Positions 44,537 through 52,508 of a DNA stretch of 64,000 nucleotides are shown here, in pieces. The notes beneath the pieces are model-generated. The model was not told the DNA's origin, did not search any database, and saw only the letters and a list, made by a program, of their open reading frames with translations. This DNA comes from Pseudarthrobacter sp. W1I19. Lineage in GTDB: Bacteria; Actinomycetota; Actinomycetes; Actinomycetales; Micrococcaceae. How positions within the stretch are numbered: the first letter of the stretch is position 1; every line of letters starts with the position of its first letter. Made by a program: the position numbers and the translations under genes. The DNA is taken from positions 372,001 to 436,000 of the forward strand of contig NZ_JAUSZR010000001.1 in NCBI RefSeq assembly GCF_030817835.1, read 5' to 3'.

Positions 44537-44845
44537 TCATTCCTCGCCGCCCCAGCTTGCTAGCGCGTCGATCGCCTCGCGCAAGGCGAGCCCGCGATCG
44601 GTCAGCGCGTAGGCCCGGGTGTTGTGCCGGAGGGGCAGGCGGGACAGTACGCCGGCGGCCTCGAGCTCGCGCAGGCGGGTCGCGAGAATGTTCGTCGGCA
44701 CTCCGAGGTCGCGCTGCAGATCGCCGTAGCGCTGTGGCCCGTCGAGCAGCCGCTCCACGATGAGCAAGGCCCACCGCGCTCCGACGATGTCGAGGGCCGC
44801 GGCGAGGTTGCTCACTCGGTCGGATCGGCGTCCGGTTTCATCCAA
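44537..44845 (-). CDS. HxlR family winged-helix regulator
   Basis: 102 aa. A single winged helix: ALDIVGARWALLIVERLLDGPQRYGDLQRDLGVPTNILATRLRELEAAGVL, the core of the HxlR/MarR-like group, ending with a short helix. Its ATG (44845) lies inside the end of the VOC gene; an alternative GTG at 44815 overlaps the VOC stop as GTGA. Either way the two are translationally coupled. HxlR regulators often respond to aldehydes or oxidants, which would suit a glyoxalase-like partner. Confidence 0.88.
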   Translation of the reverse strand: MDETGRRSDRVSNLAAALDIVGARWALLIVERLLDGPQRYGDLQRDLGVPTNILATRLRELEAAGVLSRLPLRHNTRAYALTDRGLALREAIDALASWGGEE

Positions 44846-45216
44846 AACGGCGAGTAGTGGTAGCCGTCGGGGTCGTCAAATTGGCGCTGGTACATGAAGG
44901 GGTAGTCGTCGGTGTCACCGATCCGCCCGCCGGCGGCGCGGGCGCGTTCGGTGAGCTCGTCGACCGCCTCGCGGCTGCCGAGGTCGAATGAGACCGTGAC
45001 CTTCGAGGGGGTGTCGGGTCCGCCGACCAGCTCCTCGGCGCCGCCAACGCGCGCGTACATCTCGCGGCTGCCGAGCATGACGTACTGCTCGGGCGCGATC
45101 GCGAAGCATGACACGTTGTGATCGGACATCTCGGCGTTGAGGGTCCAGCCGAGGGCGGTATAGAAGGCTGTCGCGCGCTCAACGCTCTCAACCGGGCATG
45201 TGATGAAAAGGCTCAT
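44812..45216 (-). CDS. VOC family (glyoxalase/bleomycin-resistance-like) protein
   Basis: 134 aa from MSLFITCPV. One vicinal-oxygen-chelate fold pair (VERATAFYTALGWTLN; FDDPDGYHYSPFWM). Metal-ligand positions are only partly conserved, so the activity (dioxygenase-like, isomerase or drug binding) cannot be assigned. First gene of a pair with the HxlR regulator. Confidence 0.87.
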   Translation of the reverse strand: MSLFITCPVESVERATAFYTALGWTLNAEMSDHNVSCFAIAPEQYVMLGSREMYARVGGAEELVGGPDTPSKVTVSFDLGSREAVDELTERARAAGGRIGDTDDYPFMYQRQFDDPDGYHYSPFWMKPDADPTE

Positions 45217-45370
45217 GCGGCCTATACTTGCAAAATGCAAGTACGGCGTCAAGCCTCAGCCGCACTTCACGACTTGCGGGCTTGTGGGAGCCCATTCAGA
45301 GGTACGGCGAGTGATAGGGACCAGACCGTGCGTCCGGCATTGGTGCAGACGGGGATCCCTCACCGCGCTT

Positions 45371-45640
45371 CTAGCGCCCAGTCAGAGAGCCTGTTTTTAG
45401 CGCTTCAGCGTGGTGCATGACGAGAGAAGCTGCGACCAAGACCGCAGAGAATAAGACACACACGACTGGGGCTAGCAGGTAGATGGTCGTAACCAGTATT
45501 GCCACGGGTGCGTCCGCTGCGAATGTAGTGGTGCCGAAATTACCAATGATGAGCGGGCTCATCACTACCAATAGGGCGGCGATTACAGCTAGAGCTATCC
45601 CTGTACGCATCGTCTTCGTTGGCAACCTTGACGCTTCCAT
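45371..45640 (-). CDS. Small hypothetical membrane protein
   Basis: 89 aa from MEASRLPTK. Two or three hydrophobic segments (IALAVIAALLVVMSPLIIG; ILVTTIYLLAPVVCVLFSAVLVAASL) and a short polar tail. No family recognised. Stands alone with gaps on both sides (45217-45370 and 45641-45861) in which nothing is seen. Confidence 0.55.
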   Translation of the reverse strand: MEASRLPTKTMRTGIALAVIAALLVVMSPLIIGNFGTTTFAADAPVAILVTTIYLLAPVVCVLFSAVLVAASLVMHHAEALKTGSLTGR

Positions 45641-45861
45641 CTTGGACCCCCATCCATCAATCAGGTGAGTACCAGACAAACAGCAGAACCCGCCTGCCGC
45701 AAGGAGTTGGCCAAGAACGTTACCTCCTGGACACCGTTATGGCTTCGACGCGCCTTGAAGCGGATCCTACGTGCCGGGGGAAAACTGCCATGGGCCGGAG
45801 GGACGGCCATGAGCACATCCCGAGAGACGCCCGCCCGCAACCCGTCCCGTTAGGCAATCCT

Positions 45862-46275
45862 CTACCGGACTGGTTGGAACGGCCAATGGTCTGGATAAGT
45901 GTGAGGAACAGCGACGACTTGCACTTCGTCCTCGTAGACAAGTCGGCCCGGGCTGCGGGTGCGAAGCGCCATCCAGGGGATGTTGTGCCGGTCGAGTAGG
46001 TCTAGGTATGCAGCCGTCATATCGAGAAGTTGCGTGGACTCAGCTTTGAACCACGACCTGGCGCCAGGGTTCAGCTCCAAGTCGTAGCAATCAGCCACAA
46101 TGGTTGTCGGGTCCGTATACGCCGCGTTCGCGTTGGCGTTGGCAATTTGGAGCCACTGCTTATCTGCTTCACCCAAAAGCCCTTCATTCCTAAGGCCGTT
46201 GGCCATCGCGAAAACTCCTGGAAATCGTCCGCGACGGTTAGGGACGGCACTTTGATAGCGAATGAACTCACCCAT
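45862..46275 (-). CDS. Conserved hypothetical protein
   Basis: 137 aa from MGEFIRYQSAVPN. Soluble, with aromatic and asparagine-rich segments (ADKQWLQIANANANAAY; SWFKAESTQLLDMTAAYLDLLDRHNIPWM). The composition and helix pattern look like a real protein, but no catalytic motif or family could be named. Confidence 0.6.
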   Translation of the reverse strand: MGEFIRYQSAVPNRRGRFPGVFAMANGLRNEGLLGEADKQWLQIANANANAAYTDPTTIVADCYDLELNPGARSWFKAESTQLLDMTAAYLDLLDRHNIPWMALRTRSPGRLVYEDEVQVVAVPHTYPDHWPFQPVR

Positions 46276-46366
46276 GCAAAGAGAGTACGCAGTCATGGGC
46301 CACCCTCAGATCACCTGCCCCGTGAACACCGGCTCCATGCTCCTTTAAGCCAGTAGAGTGCGTCCC

Positions 46367-47054
46367 ATGACATTGGGGGATGCCACGCCGAACGCTGACC
46401 GTCGTCCGTGGACCTTCGCCGCGGTCTGCGTCATGGTCCCCGCTCTTACGCTGATGGTGTTCAACCTGACCGATCCGGTGACCCAAATGCTCCCCTGGTA
46501 CGTGGCCACCTACCTGCTGATCGGGGCCTGCATCTTCGGTCCAACCCGAAAGCTCCTGTCGCTGCGCCAGGCCGGGGCCGTTCCTGCTTCCCGGCGCCCT
46601 GCTCGTGCCGCTGGCGCTGACGAACGTCGCCTGGTGGTGCGGCGGCTGGCTGCTCGGGCTGCCGGCCTGGGGCTTGCTCCTGAGCCGGTGGACGCCGGAG
46701 AACCCGCTCCCGGCAATGCGGGTGCTGAAATTCCTTGGGCTGTTACTGCTGGGCATGACGATCTACACGTTCAACGGGATCTACCCGATCCCCAGCCTGG
46801 GCCTGTTCCTGCTCCCGATCATTCCCCTGGTCCGGCTGGCCGACCGTGAGTACCGGGCCAGACCGCTGCAGGCGGCCGTGGAGGTTGTTCTGGCCGTGGT
46901 TGCCTTTGCCATTCCCACCCGCGAAGGGTCATGGTCCTCGCCCTGGGCCTACGCGGGTGGGGCCGCGACGGCTGGACTCCTGATCGCATATTGGGCATGG
47001 AGGCTCCCCTGCCGTTCCCGGTACCGGCAGATCAATAACGGAGCCAGCGTCTAG
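46367..47054 (+). pseudogene. Multi-spanning membrane protein gene with a frameshift
   Basis: Starts ATG 46367 (MTLGDATPN) with two helices (FAAVCVMVPALTLMVF; WYVATYLLIGACIF), then loses frame at GGGG (46574-46577). Removing one G joins LSLRQAG to PFLLPGALLVPLALTNVAWW and an uninterrupted second half with four more helices ending at 47054, for 228 aa in all. The type resembles CAAX-protease-like or other integral membrane proteins, but no catalytic motif is visible. Confidence 0.7.
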
Positions 47055-47210
47055 CCCCGGTCTTCTAATAGGGAATTGTCTGAGGCCCTGTCTCGAACCC
47101 CTGTGTCTCGAATCCCTAGGGTTGGTGAGACGCCCTGATATGGCTGTATCTGCGCCTGAAGTAAGGTTGCTATGTCCTTCTTGGACAAGTCAACATGCGG
47201 GGGAAGAGCA

Positions 47211-47357
47211 ATGAATATTGTCTTGGTTGTGGTGTTTGCAGCCATTTTCTTTTATGTCCTCTATGGAGTCATCAGGGCGGCGACGCGGGACGGAATCATT
47301 GCAGCCCGTCAGAGCCTGAATGTGGATGCAACGCAAAATGGCCGAGAGGGCACATGA
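47211..47357 (+). CDS. Small membrane protein
   Basis: 48 aa: one hydrophobic helix (IVLVVVFAAIFFYVLYGVIRAA) at the start and a polar tail. The ATG at 47211 has GGGGAAGAG upstream; ATG 47172 is possible and would add 13 residues. Its stop overlaps the start of the DUF1990 gene (ATGA). Function unknown. Confidence 0.6.
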   Translation: MNIVLVVVFAAIFFYVLYGVIRAATRDGIIAARQSLNVDATQNGREGT

Positions 47358-47827
47358 CAAGGCCCCATCAAGATCAATGGCCTCCCAGTGACCACAAGTA
47401 CAGACGCTCAGAAGTGAATGGCTTCGTCGGGAGTGGTGACGCGGTTTGGCACCGTGCCGCTCATGAAGTGCTCCGTTGGAAGTTAAAAACCCAGAGTGGC
47501 TTTGTCGTGGACTCACTAGGGCCGGTATCGCCGGGTGAGCATGTCGTCGTAACTGCGCGGGTGTTGGGCGTGACTGTTGTGGAACCAGTGGAAGTTGTAG
47601 ACGTTGTCCAAGAACCAGGAAGATGCGGGTTTTCGTACCGCACCCTGCCTGGCCACCCGGTAGATGGGGAGGAAGCCTTTTTCGTTTACCGACGTGGCGA
47701 CGAAGTGCACCTGACCATTCGCTCCCTTACGCGAGCTGCACCACGACAACCATGGCGGCTCCTCTTCCCTCTCATCCTTATCGCACAGCGGATAGTTCAA
47801 AGACGGTACCTGCGCGCTCTGGAGTAA
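47354..47827 (+). CDS. DUF1990 family protein
   Basis: 157 aa. Typical features: WHRAAHEVLRWKLKTQSGF at the start, VVEPVEVVDVVQEPGRCGFSYRTLPGHPVDGEEAF in the centre, and a C-terminal helix rich in Arg (IVQRRYLRAL). The family is widespread in actinobacteria and of unknown function. The ATG at 47354 overlaps the preceding stop, indicating a coupled pair. Confidence 0.87.
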   Translation: MTRPHQDQWPPSDHKYRRSEVNGFVGSGDAVWHRAAHEVLRWKLKTQSGFVVDSLGPVSPGEHVVVTARVLGVTVVEPVEVVDVVQEPGRCGFSYRTLPGHPVDGEEAFFVYRRGDEVHLTIRSLTRAAPRQPWRLLFPLILIAQRIVQRRYLRALE

Positions 47828-48200
47828 TGCTCATAAAGGCAGCGCGGCAAAACCTAGGGCCAGTGACAGATCAAGTTGGACTTGGAGAAGGGATCGGCTG
47901 TCCATAAGGGGATCCCCTTACGGGCTGCACCGTGGCGCCAAATAGCGCTGCGAATAGACCGAAATTTTATCGCCGAAAGCCAAACCGTTAGCATGCGGGG
48001 TCGCCGCGAACAGTGTCTTGAAAAGCTTTTGGATACGAGACATCGACTAGTTGAAGTCAGAGCTCTCGCATAGAGGGCAATCCGCGGTCCCCTAGTGGCG
48101 AGAGGCTTGGGGCCGGAGCCAAGGCACCTTGAGCGAGGTCGGAACTATCGACGCACGCTGCCATGGAGAGATGTCGGCGTGGACGCGTTAGTCTGCTGGG
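47828..48200. other. Intergenic region
   Basis: About 370 bases. One 65-codon ORF (47876-48073) has no ribosome site and no family. Probably contains the promoter of the kinase-like operon. Confidence 0.45.
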
Positions 48201-49100
48201 ATGGAATCCTGGCACCGGAACCGGCTTAGTGCCGGACAAACCGAGTTCGTGGAAACCCGGCTCCCGGGCGTTCGATTCCTGACTGATCTTTCCTGGAATC
48301 TCGTGGATACCGCTGTGCTTGAAGTGGCACACGGACAGGGTAGGTATGTCATCAAGGCTGCGGGACCTTCCAACCGTCACATAAGTCGTGAACTAGACGC
48401 TCATGAGGCCTGGACAGGAGTCTGGACCCGCCAGGAGAGGGCACCCAGACTCGTACACGCCAACCGTTCCTTGAACCTCCTGATAGCGGAGTATCTGGAG
48501 GGTTACCTGGTGGAGGGAAGCGGAGCTGAATATGAGAGCGGTACTTACCTGCAAGCCGGGCATCTCCTGCGTACATTCCACGTCCAAACGGTACGGACGG
48601 ACTCGCGGTATGAGGCGGCAGCTACGGAGAAAGCGATGGCCTGGCTGGAGACGCCCCACCGCATTGAAGAATCTGCGGCGGAGAAAGTGCGGGGCATACT
48701 CGCCGCATACCGTCCGGAACCGGTGCCGGTGGTGCCGACCCACGGTGACTGGCAACCACGCAACTGGCTCATGAACGGCAGTGAGTTAAGAGTCATAGAC
48801 TTCGGCCGGTTTGAATTCAGGCCGGCCATCAGCGATTTCTGCCGCCTCGCTGTGCAGCAATGGCGGTCCGGTCCCGAGCTGGAAGCGGCCTTCTTTGAGG
48901 GATACGGTTCAGATCCGCGAGAGAGCAGGCTCTGGAATATAACACTGCTGCGTGAAGCCGTCTCCACTGCCGCCTGGGCTTTCCAGGTTGGCGACCACGA
49001 GTTCGAGAAACAGGGCCACCGGATGCTGGCTGATGCGCTCGCAAACTACAGAAGCAACTACCTCCCGGTACTGCCCGGCCGGCACGGTGATTTTGGCTGA
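48201..49100 (+). CDS. Aminoglycoside-phosphotransferase-like kinase (first gene of a three-gene operon)
   Basis: 299 aa with the APH/choline-kinase fold. Lys52 in YVIKAAG is the probable ATP lysine, the Brenner motif THGDWQPRNWL carries catalytic D183, and VIDFGRFEF has metal-binding D200. A hinge (LIAEYLEG) precedes a helical C-terminal lobe. It should phosphorylate a small hydroxylated molecule or a protein; nothing indicates antibiotic resistance specifically. Its stop overlaps the next start (TGATG at 49098-49102), and the third gene overlaps the second likewise. Confidence 0.88.
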   Translation: MESWHRNRLSAGQTEFVETRLPGVRFLTDLSWNLVDTAVLEVAHGQGRYVIKAAGPSNRHISRELDAHEAWTGVWTRQERAPRLVHANRSLNLLIAEYLEGYLVEGSGAEYESGTYLQAGHLLRTFHVQTVRTDSRYEAAATEKAMAWLETPHRIEESAAEKVRGILAAYRPEPVPVVPTHGDWQPRNWLMNGSELRVIDFGRFEFRPAISDFCRLAVQQWRSGPELEAAFFEGYGSDPRESRLWNITLLREAVSTAAWAFQVGDHEFEKQGHRMLADALANYRSNYLPVLPGRHGDFG

Positions 49101-49432
49101 TGACTTACTTTGGAACCGGCGCCAGCCCAGGGACCGCCTGCGGTACGGCAAGGACGGTGCATAGCGTGGATGAATTTTCGACAGTGATGCCCGGCGACAT
49201 CCTTGTCTGCCGGACCACTGACCCTGCCTGGACACCGCTGTTCGGGCTGGCCGCTGCAATTGTCACGGAAACAGGCGGCATGCTTTCGCACGCCGCTATC
49301 GTGGCTCGCGAATATGGCATTCCCGCTGTTTTAGGTGTGGCCGGCGCCCTTAACCTTTTCCCGGCCGGAACCACCATCGTGGTCGACGGAACCCAGGGAA
49401 CCGTCACCGAACCGCCGGCAAAGGATCCGTGA
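49100..49432 (+). CDS. Stand-alone phosphohistidine swivel (PEP-utilizer mobile) domain
   Basis: 110 aa. Nearly all of it is the mobile domain of PEP synthase/PPDK/rifampicin phosphotransferase: GDILVCRTTDPAWTPLF, then TETGGMLSHAAIVAREYGIPAV with H64 as the phospho-accepting histidine. In known enzymes this domain shuttles phosphate between an ATP-grasp domain and a substrate domain; neither is fused here. Its partners may be the kinase-like protein upstream or a protein elsewhere. Confidence 0.88.
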   Translation: MTYFGTGASPGTACGTARTVHSVDEFSTVMPGDILVCRTTDPAWTPLFGLAAAIVTETGGMLSHAAIVAREYGIPAVLGVAGALNLFPAGTTIVVDGTQGTVTEPPAKDP

Positions 49433-50037
49433 TGAGCTCGGACCAGCCCACAATGCTGCTCACCCTCCACTCCATCAGGCTCCTCGGCTTCGCCGACGCT
49501 GGGGCAGTTGCGAAAAGGTTCGGCCAGGATCCGCAACAAGTCGAACGTCTTCTCATCGAAGCCGGCCTGAGGGGGTGGGCCGTACGCTCCTCGTTCGGGG
49601 ACTCGCGGGGATGGTCGCTGACGGTCGCCGGAAGGGCGGAAAATGAACGGCTCCTGGCCGAGGAACTTGAAGTGGCGGGTGCACGTGCCGCGGTCACCTC
49701 CGTGCACGCGGAGTTTGTGCCCCTGAACACGGATATTGTCGCCGCCTGCAGCCAGCTTCAGCTCGACCGGCTGTTCCAGGACAACCAGCCAGATCAAGGG
49801 CTGGACCACAGGAAGCATCAAACTTTTACCGACGCCGTGACATCCTTCCGCGGACTGGAAACCCGTCTGGCTGGAGCGTTGCCGCGGTTTGGCGGATACG
49901 CGCAACGCCTCGACCAGGCGGTGGCGAATGCAGCCACAGAAGCAACCTGGTTGATCGCCACAGACCGTGATTCCTTTCATCGCATTTGGTTCGAGTTCCA
50001 CGAGGACCTGATCGCCACTCTCGGCATACAGCGATAA
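49432..50037 (+). CDS. Helix-turn-helix protein, third gene of the kinase / phosphohistidine operon
   Basis: 201 aa. A winged-helix-like N-terminal part (SIRLLGFADAGAVAKRFGQDPQQVERLLIEAGLRGWAVRS, then the wing WSLTVAGRAENERLL) is followed by an alpha-helical region with a possible effector or dimerisation function. It may regulate the operon, or bind the phosphohistidine protein instead of DNA. Starts at ATG 49432 in the TGATG overlap. Confidence 0.75.
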   Translation: MSSDQPTMLLTLHSIRLLGFADAGAVAKRFGQDPQQVERLLIEAGLRGWAVRSSFGDSRGWSLTVAGRAENERLLAEELEVAGARAAVTSVHAEFVPLNTDIVAACSQLQLDRLFQDNQPDQGLDHRKHQTFTDAVTSFRGLETRLAGALPRFGGYAQRLDQAVANAATEATWLIATDRDSFHRIWFEFHEDLIATLGIQR

Positions 50038-50118
50038 ATACCGCACCCCGACTGACCGGAAAGGGTTATTGGGTTCCTCAAGAACGTGGAATAGTGCGAT
50101 AAATAACCGGGGGTAAAA

Positions 50119-50574
50119 ATGACGATAAACAGGTGTTTGCGGAATGTTGCAGTGGCGGCTTTTCTTGTGGCTGCTCCGGTCACGGGATGTGAAGCCAAAG
50201 AGCAGCCGGGAGGCGAGAACTTACAGGAATTCAGGTCCATGGATGAGGCTTACATGGCCGTCGATGGTGCGCTGGCCTGCGAAGCTGATCCTGTTGGTGA
50301 TCCAATTGTGCCAATGGGCGATGACATCAGGCTGGCCTCGGCGCAGAAATTGTGCTTTGAAAAGGTCCAGATAGACCTTTTTGTAAATGAGAAAACATTT
50401 CGCGAAACCTATCAGATCTTGTCTGACTCCAACCAAGGCAAAATCCATCTCGTCCATGGGAAGAATTGGATGGTTGTCGACTTCACTGAAATAGCAACGG
50501 GCCAACCGTCAACGAGGGACATCGGACGCCTGGTCAAGGAGCTCAATGGTGAGTACGTCATCGCCGGCTCTTAG
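50119..50574 (+). CDS. Hypothetical lipoprotein
   Basis: 151 aa. Short basic start, hydrophobic segment and lipobox VTGC (Cys about 24), then an acidic domain with two cysteines (ALACEAD, KLCFEK) that could form a disulphide. No family recognised. Stand-alone gene; the start is ATG 50119, preceded by GGGGGTAAAA. Confidence 0.7.
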   Translation: MTINRCLRNVAVAAFLVAAPVTGCEAKEQPGGENLQEFRSMDEAYMAVDGALACEADPVGDPIVPMGDDIRLASAQKLCFEKVQIDLFVNEKTFRETYQILSDSNQGKIHLVHGKNWMVVDFTEIATGQPSTRDIGRLVKELNGEYVIAGS

Positions 50575-50637
50575 TGGAACTGAGCCAATCAGCTTGAGGA
50601 AAGCGACGATGCCGGCGCTTACGAAGCAGCCAACTGG

Positions 50638-50994
50638 TCACCGTTGCTTCCGGCCCCAGGCGGCTGAATCTTCAAACCAGCCGAGGGCGGCCACAGACTC
50701 AATGTCGGCCGGGGTGCGCACTTCCACTTGGTGGGTGTACTTGTCATGACGAAACGGGATGACATCACGGACGAAGGAGCCGTGGTGCTCATCCCACATG
50801 TCCATGGTCAGCAGTGCTTTGGTCTTCGTGATGGGGGTGAGCCACGTGAACTTCCGCGCCGCCCCGTAACTCACCTGGGTTCTTGAAAACTCTTCGACGA
50901 TGTCGTCACCCAGCCCGGACATCCGCGCTGAAAGCGCATCATAGATCTCCGTGAGCGCGCCGGGGAAAAGCTGCTGTGCATCCACAGTCACCAT
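50638..50994 (-). CDS. Hypothetical protein, DUF5655-like
   Basis: 118 aa. The pattern DIVEEFSRTQVSYGAARKFTWLTPI and the later HDKYTHQVEVRTPADIESVAALGWFEDSAAWG resemble DUF5655, a small domain of unknown function. No signal, no membrane segment. The family assignment is by eye. Confidence 0.7.
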   Translation of the reverse strand: MVTVDAQQLFPGALTEIYDALSARMSGLGDDIVEEFSRTQVSYGAARKFTWLTPITKTKALLTMDMWDEHHGSFVRDVIPFRHDKYTHQVEVRTPADIESVAALGWFEDSAAWGRKQR

Positions 50995-51011
50995 GGTGGC
51001 CTACTTGCCCT

Positions 51012-51039
51012 GACGACGGCGGGAGGTTCCGCCGTCGTC
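51012..51039. repeat. Dispersed palindrome, copy H
   Basis: Eleven-base arms GACGACGGCGG / CCGCCGTCGTC with loop GAGGTT, 15 bases behind the DUF427 stop. Confidence 0.8.
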
Positions 51040-51054
51040 CGTTGCTTTCTGTTC

Positions 51055-51339
51055 TTAAGCCTCGATGGTGACCCCGCGCCAGAACGCGATCCGGTCCTCG
51101 ATCTGCTTTGCCCGCGGCTTTGTTGCCGGGTAGTACCAGGCCGCGTCCACGTTCAGCTTTCCGTCCACTTCGAGCGTGTGATAGCTGGCCTTGCCCTTCC
51201 AGGGGCAGATGGAGTAGAGGTCGCTGTCCCTGAGGTAGTCGGCGTTCACGGCGTCGCGCGGGAAGTAGTGGTTGCCTTCCACCACCACGGTGTCCGTGGA
51301 TTCGGCGATGACTTTTCCGTTCCAGATAGCCCTGGCCAT
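51055..51339 (-). CDS. DUF427 family protein
   Basis: 94 aa from ATG 51339, which has GAAGGGAA before it. Typical of DUF427: MARAIWNGKVIAESTDTVVVEGNHYFP and the later CPWKGKASYHTLEVDG and WYYPA. An open frame extends further upstream into a glyoxalase-like gene, but the segment between the two looks non-coding, so the long ORF (51055-51816) is treated as an artefact of a frameshift. Function unknown; often near oxidoreductases. Confidence 0.85.
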   Translation of the reverse strand: MARAIWNGKVIAESTDTVVVEGNHYFPRDAVNADYLRDSDLYSICPWKGKASYHTLEVDGKLNVDAAWYYPATKPRAKQIEDRIAFWRGVTIEA

Positions 51340-51457
51340 AAGGTTCCCTTCGGTAAGCCCCGCCGCGTTCAAAGGCGGCGCGGGTCGTAGGGATACCAAC
51401 GGCATGGCGGACAGGAATGTTCCCGGGCGGCCTTGAAGAAAGCGTTCGACGGCGGTG

Positions 51458-51816
51458 CTACCGCGGGCTCTTGTCGATGACCAGAACCTGTTCCCGTCAG
51501 GATCAGCGAGCACAATGAAGTCCGGGTCCTCCGGATACAGGTCCCAGTCCACGCGCTGGGCGCCGAGCGAGACCAGCCGTTCCACCTCGGCAGACTGGTC
51601 ATCCGCGTACAAGTCCAAGTGGATCCGCGGGTGTTCCTGGACGGGCGTCCCGCTCCGCATCAGTGACAGTTGCGCTCCAGGTCCCGACGCCGGCGCAAGG
51701 GTCACCCACGTCTCGTCGCCTTGCTCCCGCGGGACATAGCCCAGGGCTGCGTGCCAGAAACTGGTGGCGGTGGCAACGTCGTTGACGCCGAGGACAATGG
51801 TTCCGATAGTCAACAT
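51458..51816 (-). pseudogene. VOC family protein with a one-base frameshift near its 3' end
   Basis: Reads MLTIGTIVLGVNDVATATSFWHAALGY, with the second half ending DPDGNRF. A missing base at about 51480-51486 then shifts the frame. Restoring one base gives C-VIDKSPR and the stop TAG at 51458-51460, the usual end of this family (119 aa). In the sequence as given, the frame runs on into the DUF427 gene instead. The metal ligands (His in RIHLDLYADD) are present. Confidence 0.7.
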
Positions 51817-51863
51817 CCGCCCAGCCTAATCCCGGCCGCTCCAGCCCGGCTAGACTCGCCTGC

Positions 51864-52160
51864 ATGGGGGAAAACAATGCTGCCGAGCAGCCGAACACGC
51901 CAAAAAGAGTCAATGTCCGTGCCGCCGTCGTGCCTCTTGCAGGCTTCGCCGCGGTGCTGGCAGGCGGGCTCATCGCCTTCCTGAACAGGGATTACGTGGG
52001 CTGGTTCGCGTACGCACCGCTCAGCAATTCGCCGTTCAGCGGAAACGGCATCGCCTTTATCACCCAGGGAACCCAGATCGGCCTGGCAATCGCCGTGGTG
52101 GGCCTGCTCCTGCTCGCGTTCTGGGCGGGGCACAGGATCGGCCGGAGAAGCCATCGCTAG
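51864..52160 (+). CDS. Small hypothetical membrane protein
   Basis: 98 aa. Two hydrophobic helices (AAVVPLAGFAAVLAGGLIAFL; GLAIAVVGLLLLAFWAGH) flank a polar loop with tyrosine and tryptophan (RDYVGWFAYAPLSNSPF). A basic tail ends in RIGRRSHR. No family named. Ends just before the ArsR operator. Confidence 0.65.
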   Translation: MGENNAAEQPNTPKRVNVRAAVVPLAGFAAVLAGGLIAFLNRDYVGWFAYAPLSNSPFSGNGIAFITQGTQIGLAIAVVGLLLLAFWAGHRIGRRSHR

Positions 52161-52187
52161 ATATGTCGGAAAATTCCGACATATACT
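52161..52187. promoter_or_regulatory. Operator and promoter of the arsR-like gene
   Basis: ATATGTCGGAA (52161-52171) / TTCCGACATAT (52174-52184) with two bases between: a 24-base palindrome. It overlaps TATACT (52182-52187), a good -10, only seven bases ahead of the GTG start, so the transcript may be leaderless. Confidence 0.7.
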
Positions 52188-52193
52188 GGTGCG

Positions 52194-52508
52194 GTGCTTC
52201 CTGATGTGTTCGGCGCTGTCTCCAACCCGGCACGGCGGGTGATCCTCGACGAGCTCCGCCAGGGTCCCCGGACAGCGGGCGAGCTCACCGGGCTGCTGAA
52301 CCTCAGCCGTTCGGCAGCATCCGAACACTTGGCCGTCCTCCGGGAGGCCGGGCTGGTCCGCGAGGAGCGGCACGGCCGCAACCGGCTGTACCACCTCCAG
52401 CCGCAGGGCCTGGCCGAGGTGGGCGGTTGGGTGAAGCACTTCGAGCACTACTGGAACCGGCGCCTCGACGCGCTGGCAGAACTTCTGGACGAGGAGAAAC
52501 CGTCATGA
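52194..52508 (+). CDS. ArsR-type winged-helix regulator
   Basis: 104 aa. DVFGAVSNPARRVILDELRQGPRTAGELTGLLNLSRSAASEHLAVLREAGLVREERHGRNRLY is the classical ArsR fold without the metal-binding cysteine box. It probably controls itself and the SRPBCC gene with which it overlaps by four bases (ATGA at 52505). Starts at GTG 52194. The perfect operator directly upstream supports autoregulation. Confidence 0.9.
   Translation: MLPDVFGAVSNPARRVILDELRQGPRTAGELTGLLNLSRSAASEHLAVLREAGLVREERHGRNRLYHLQPQGLAEVGGWVKHFEHYWNRRLDALAELLDEEKPS

Noticed and set aside
47876..48073. 65-codon ORF on the plus strand
   Set aside because: No ribosome site, no recognisable sequence, and composition like non-coding DNA.
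51055..51816. A genuine two-domain VOC-DUF427 fusion protein
   Set aside because: The linker looks non-coding, the DUF427 part has its own ATG and ribosome site, and a single-base repair restores a normal VOC C-terminus.
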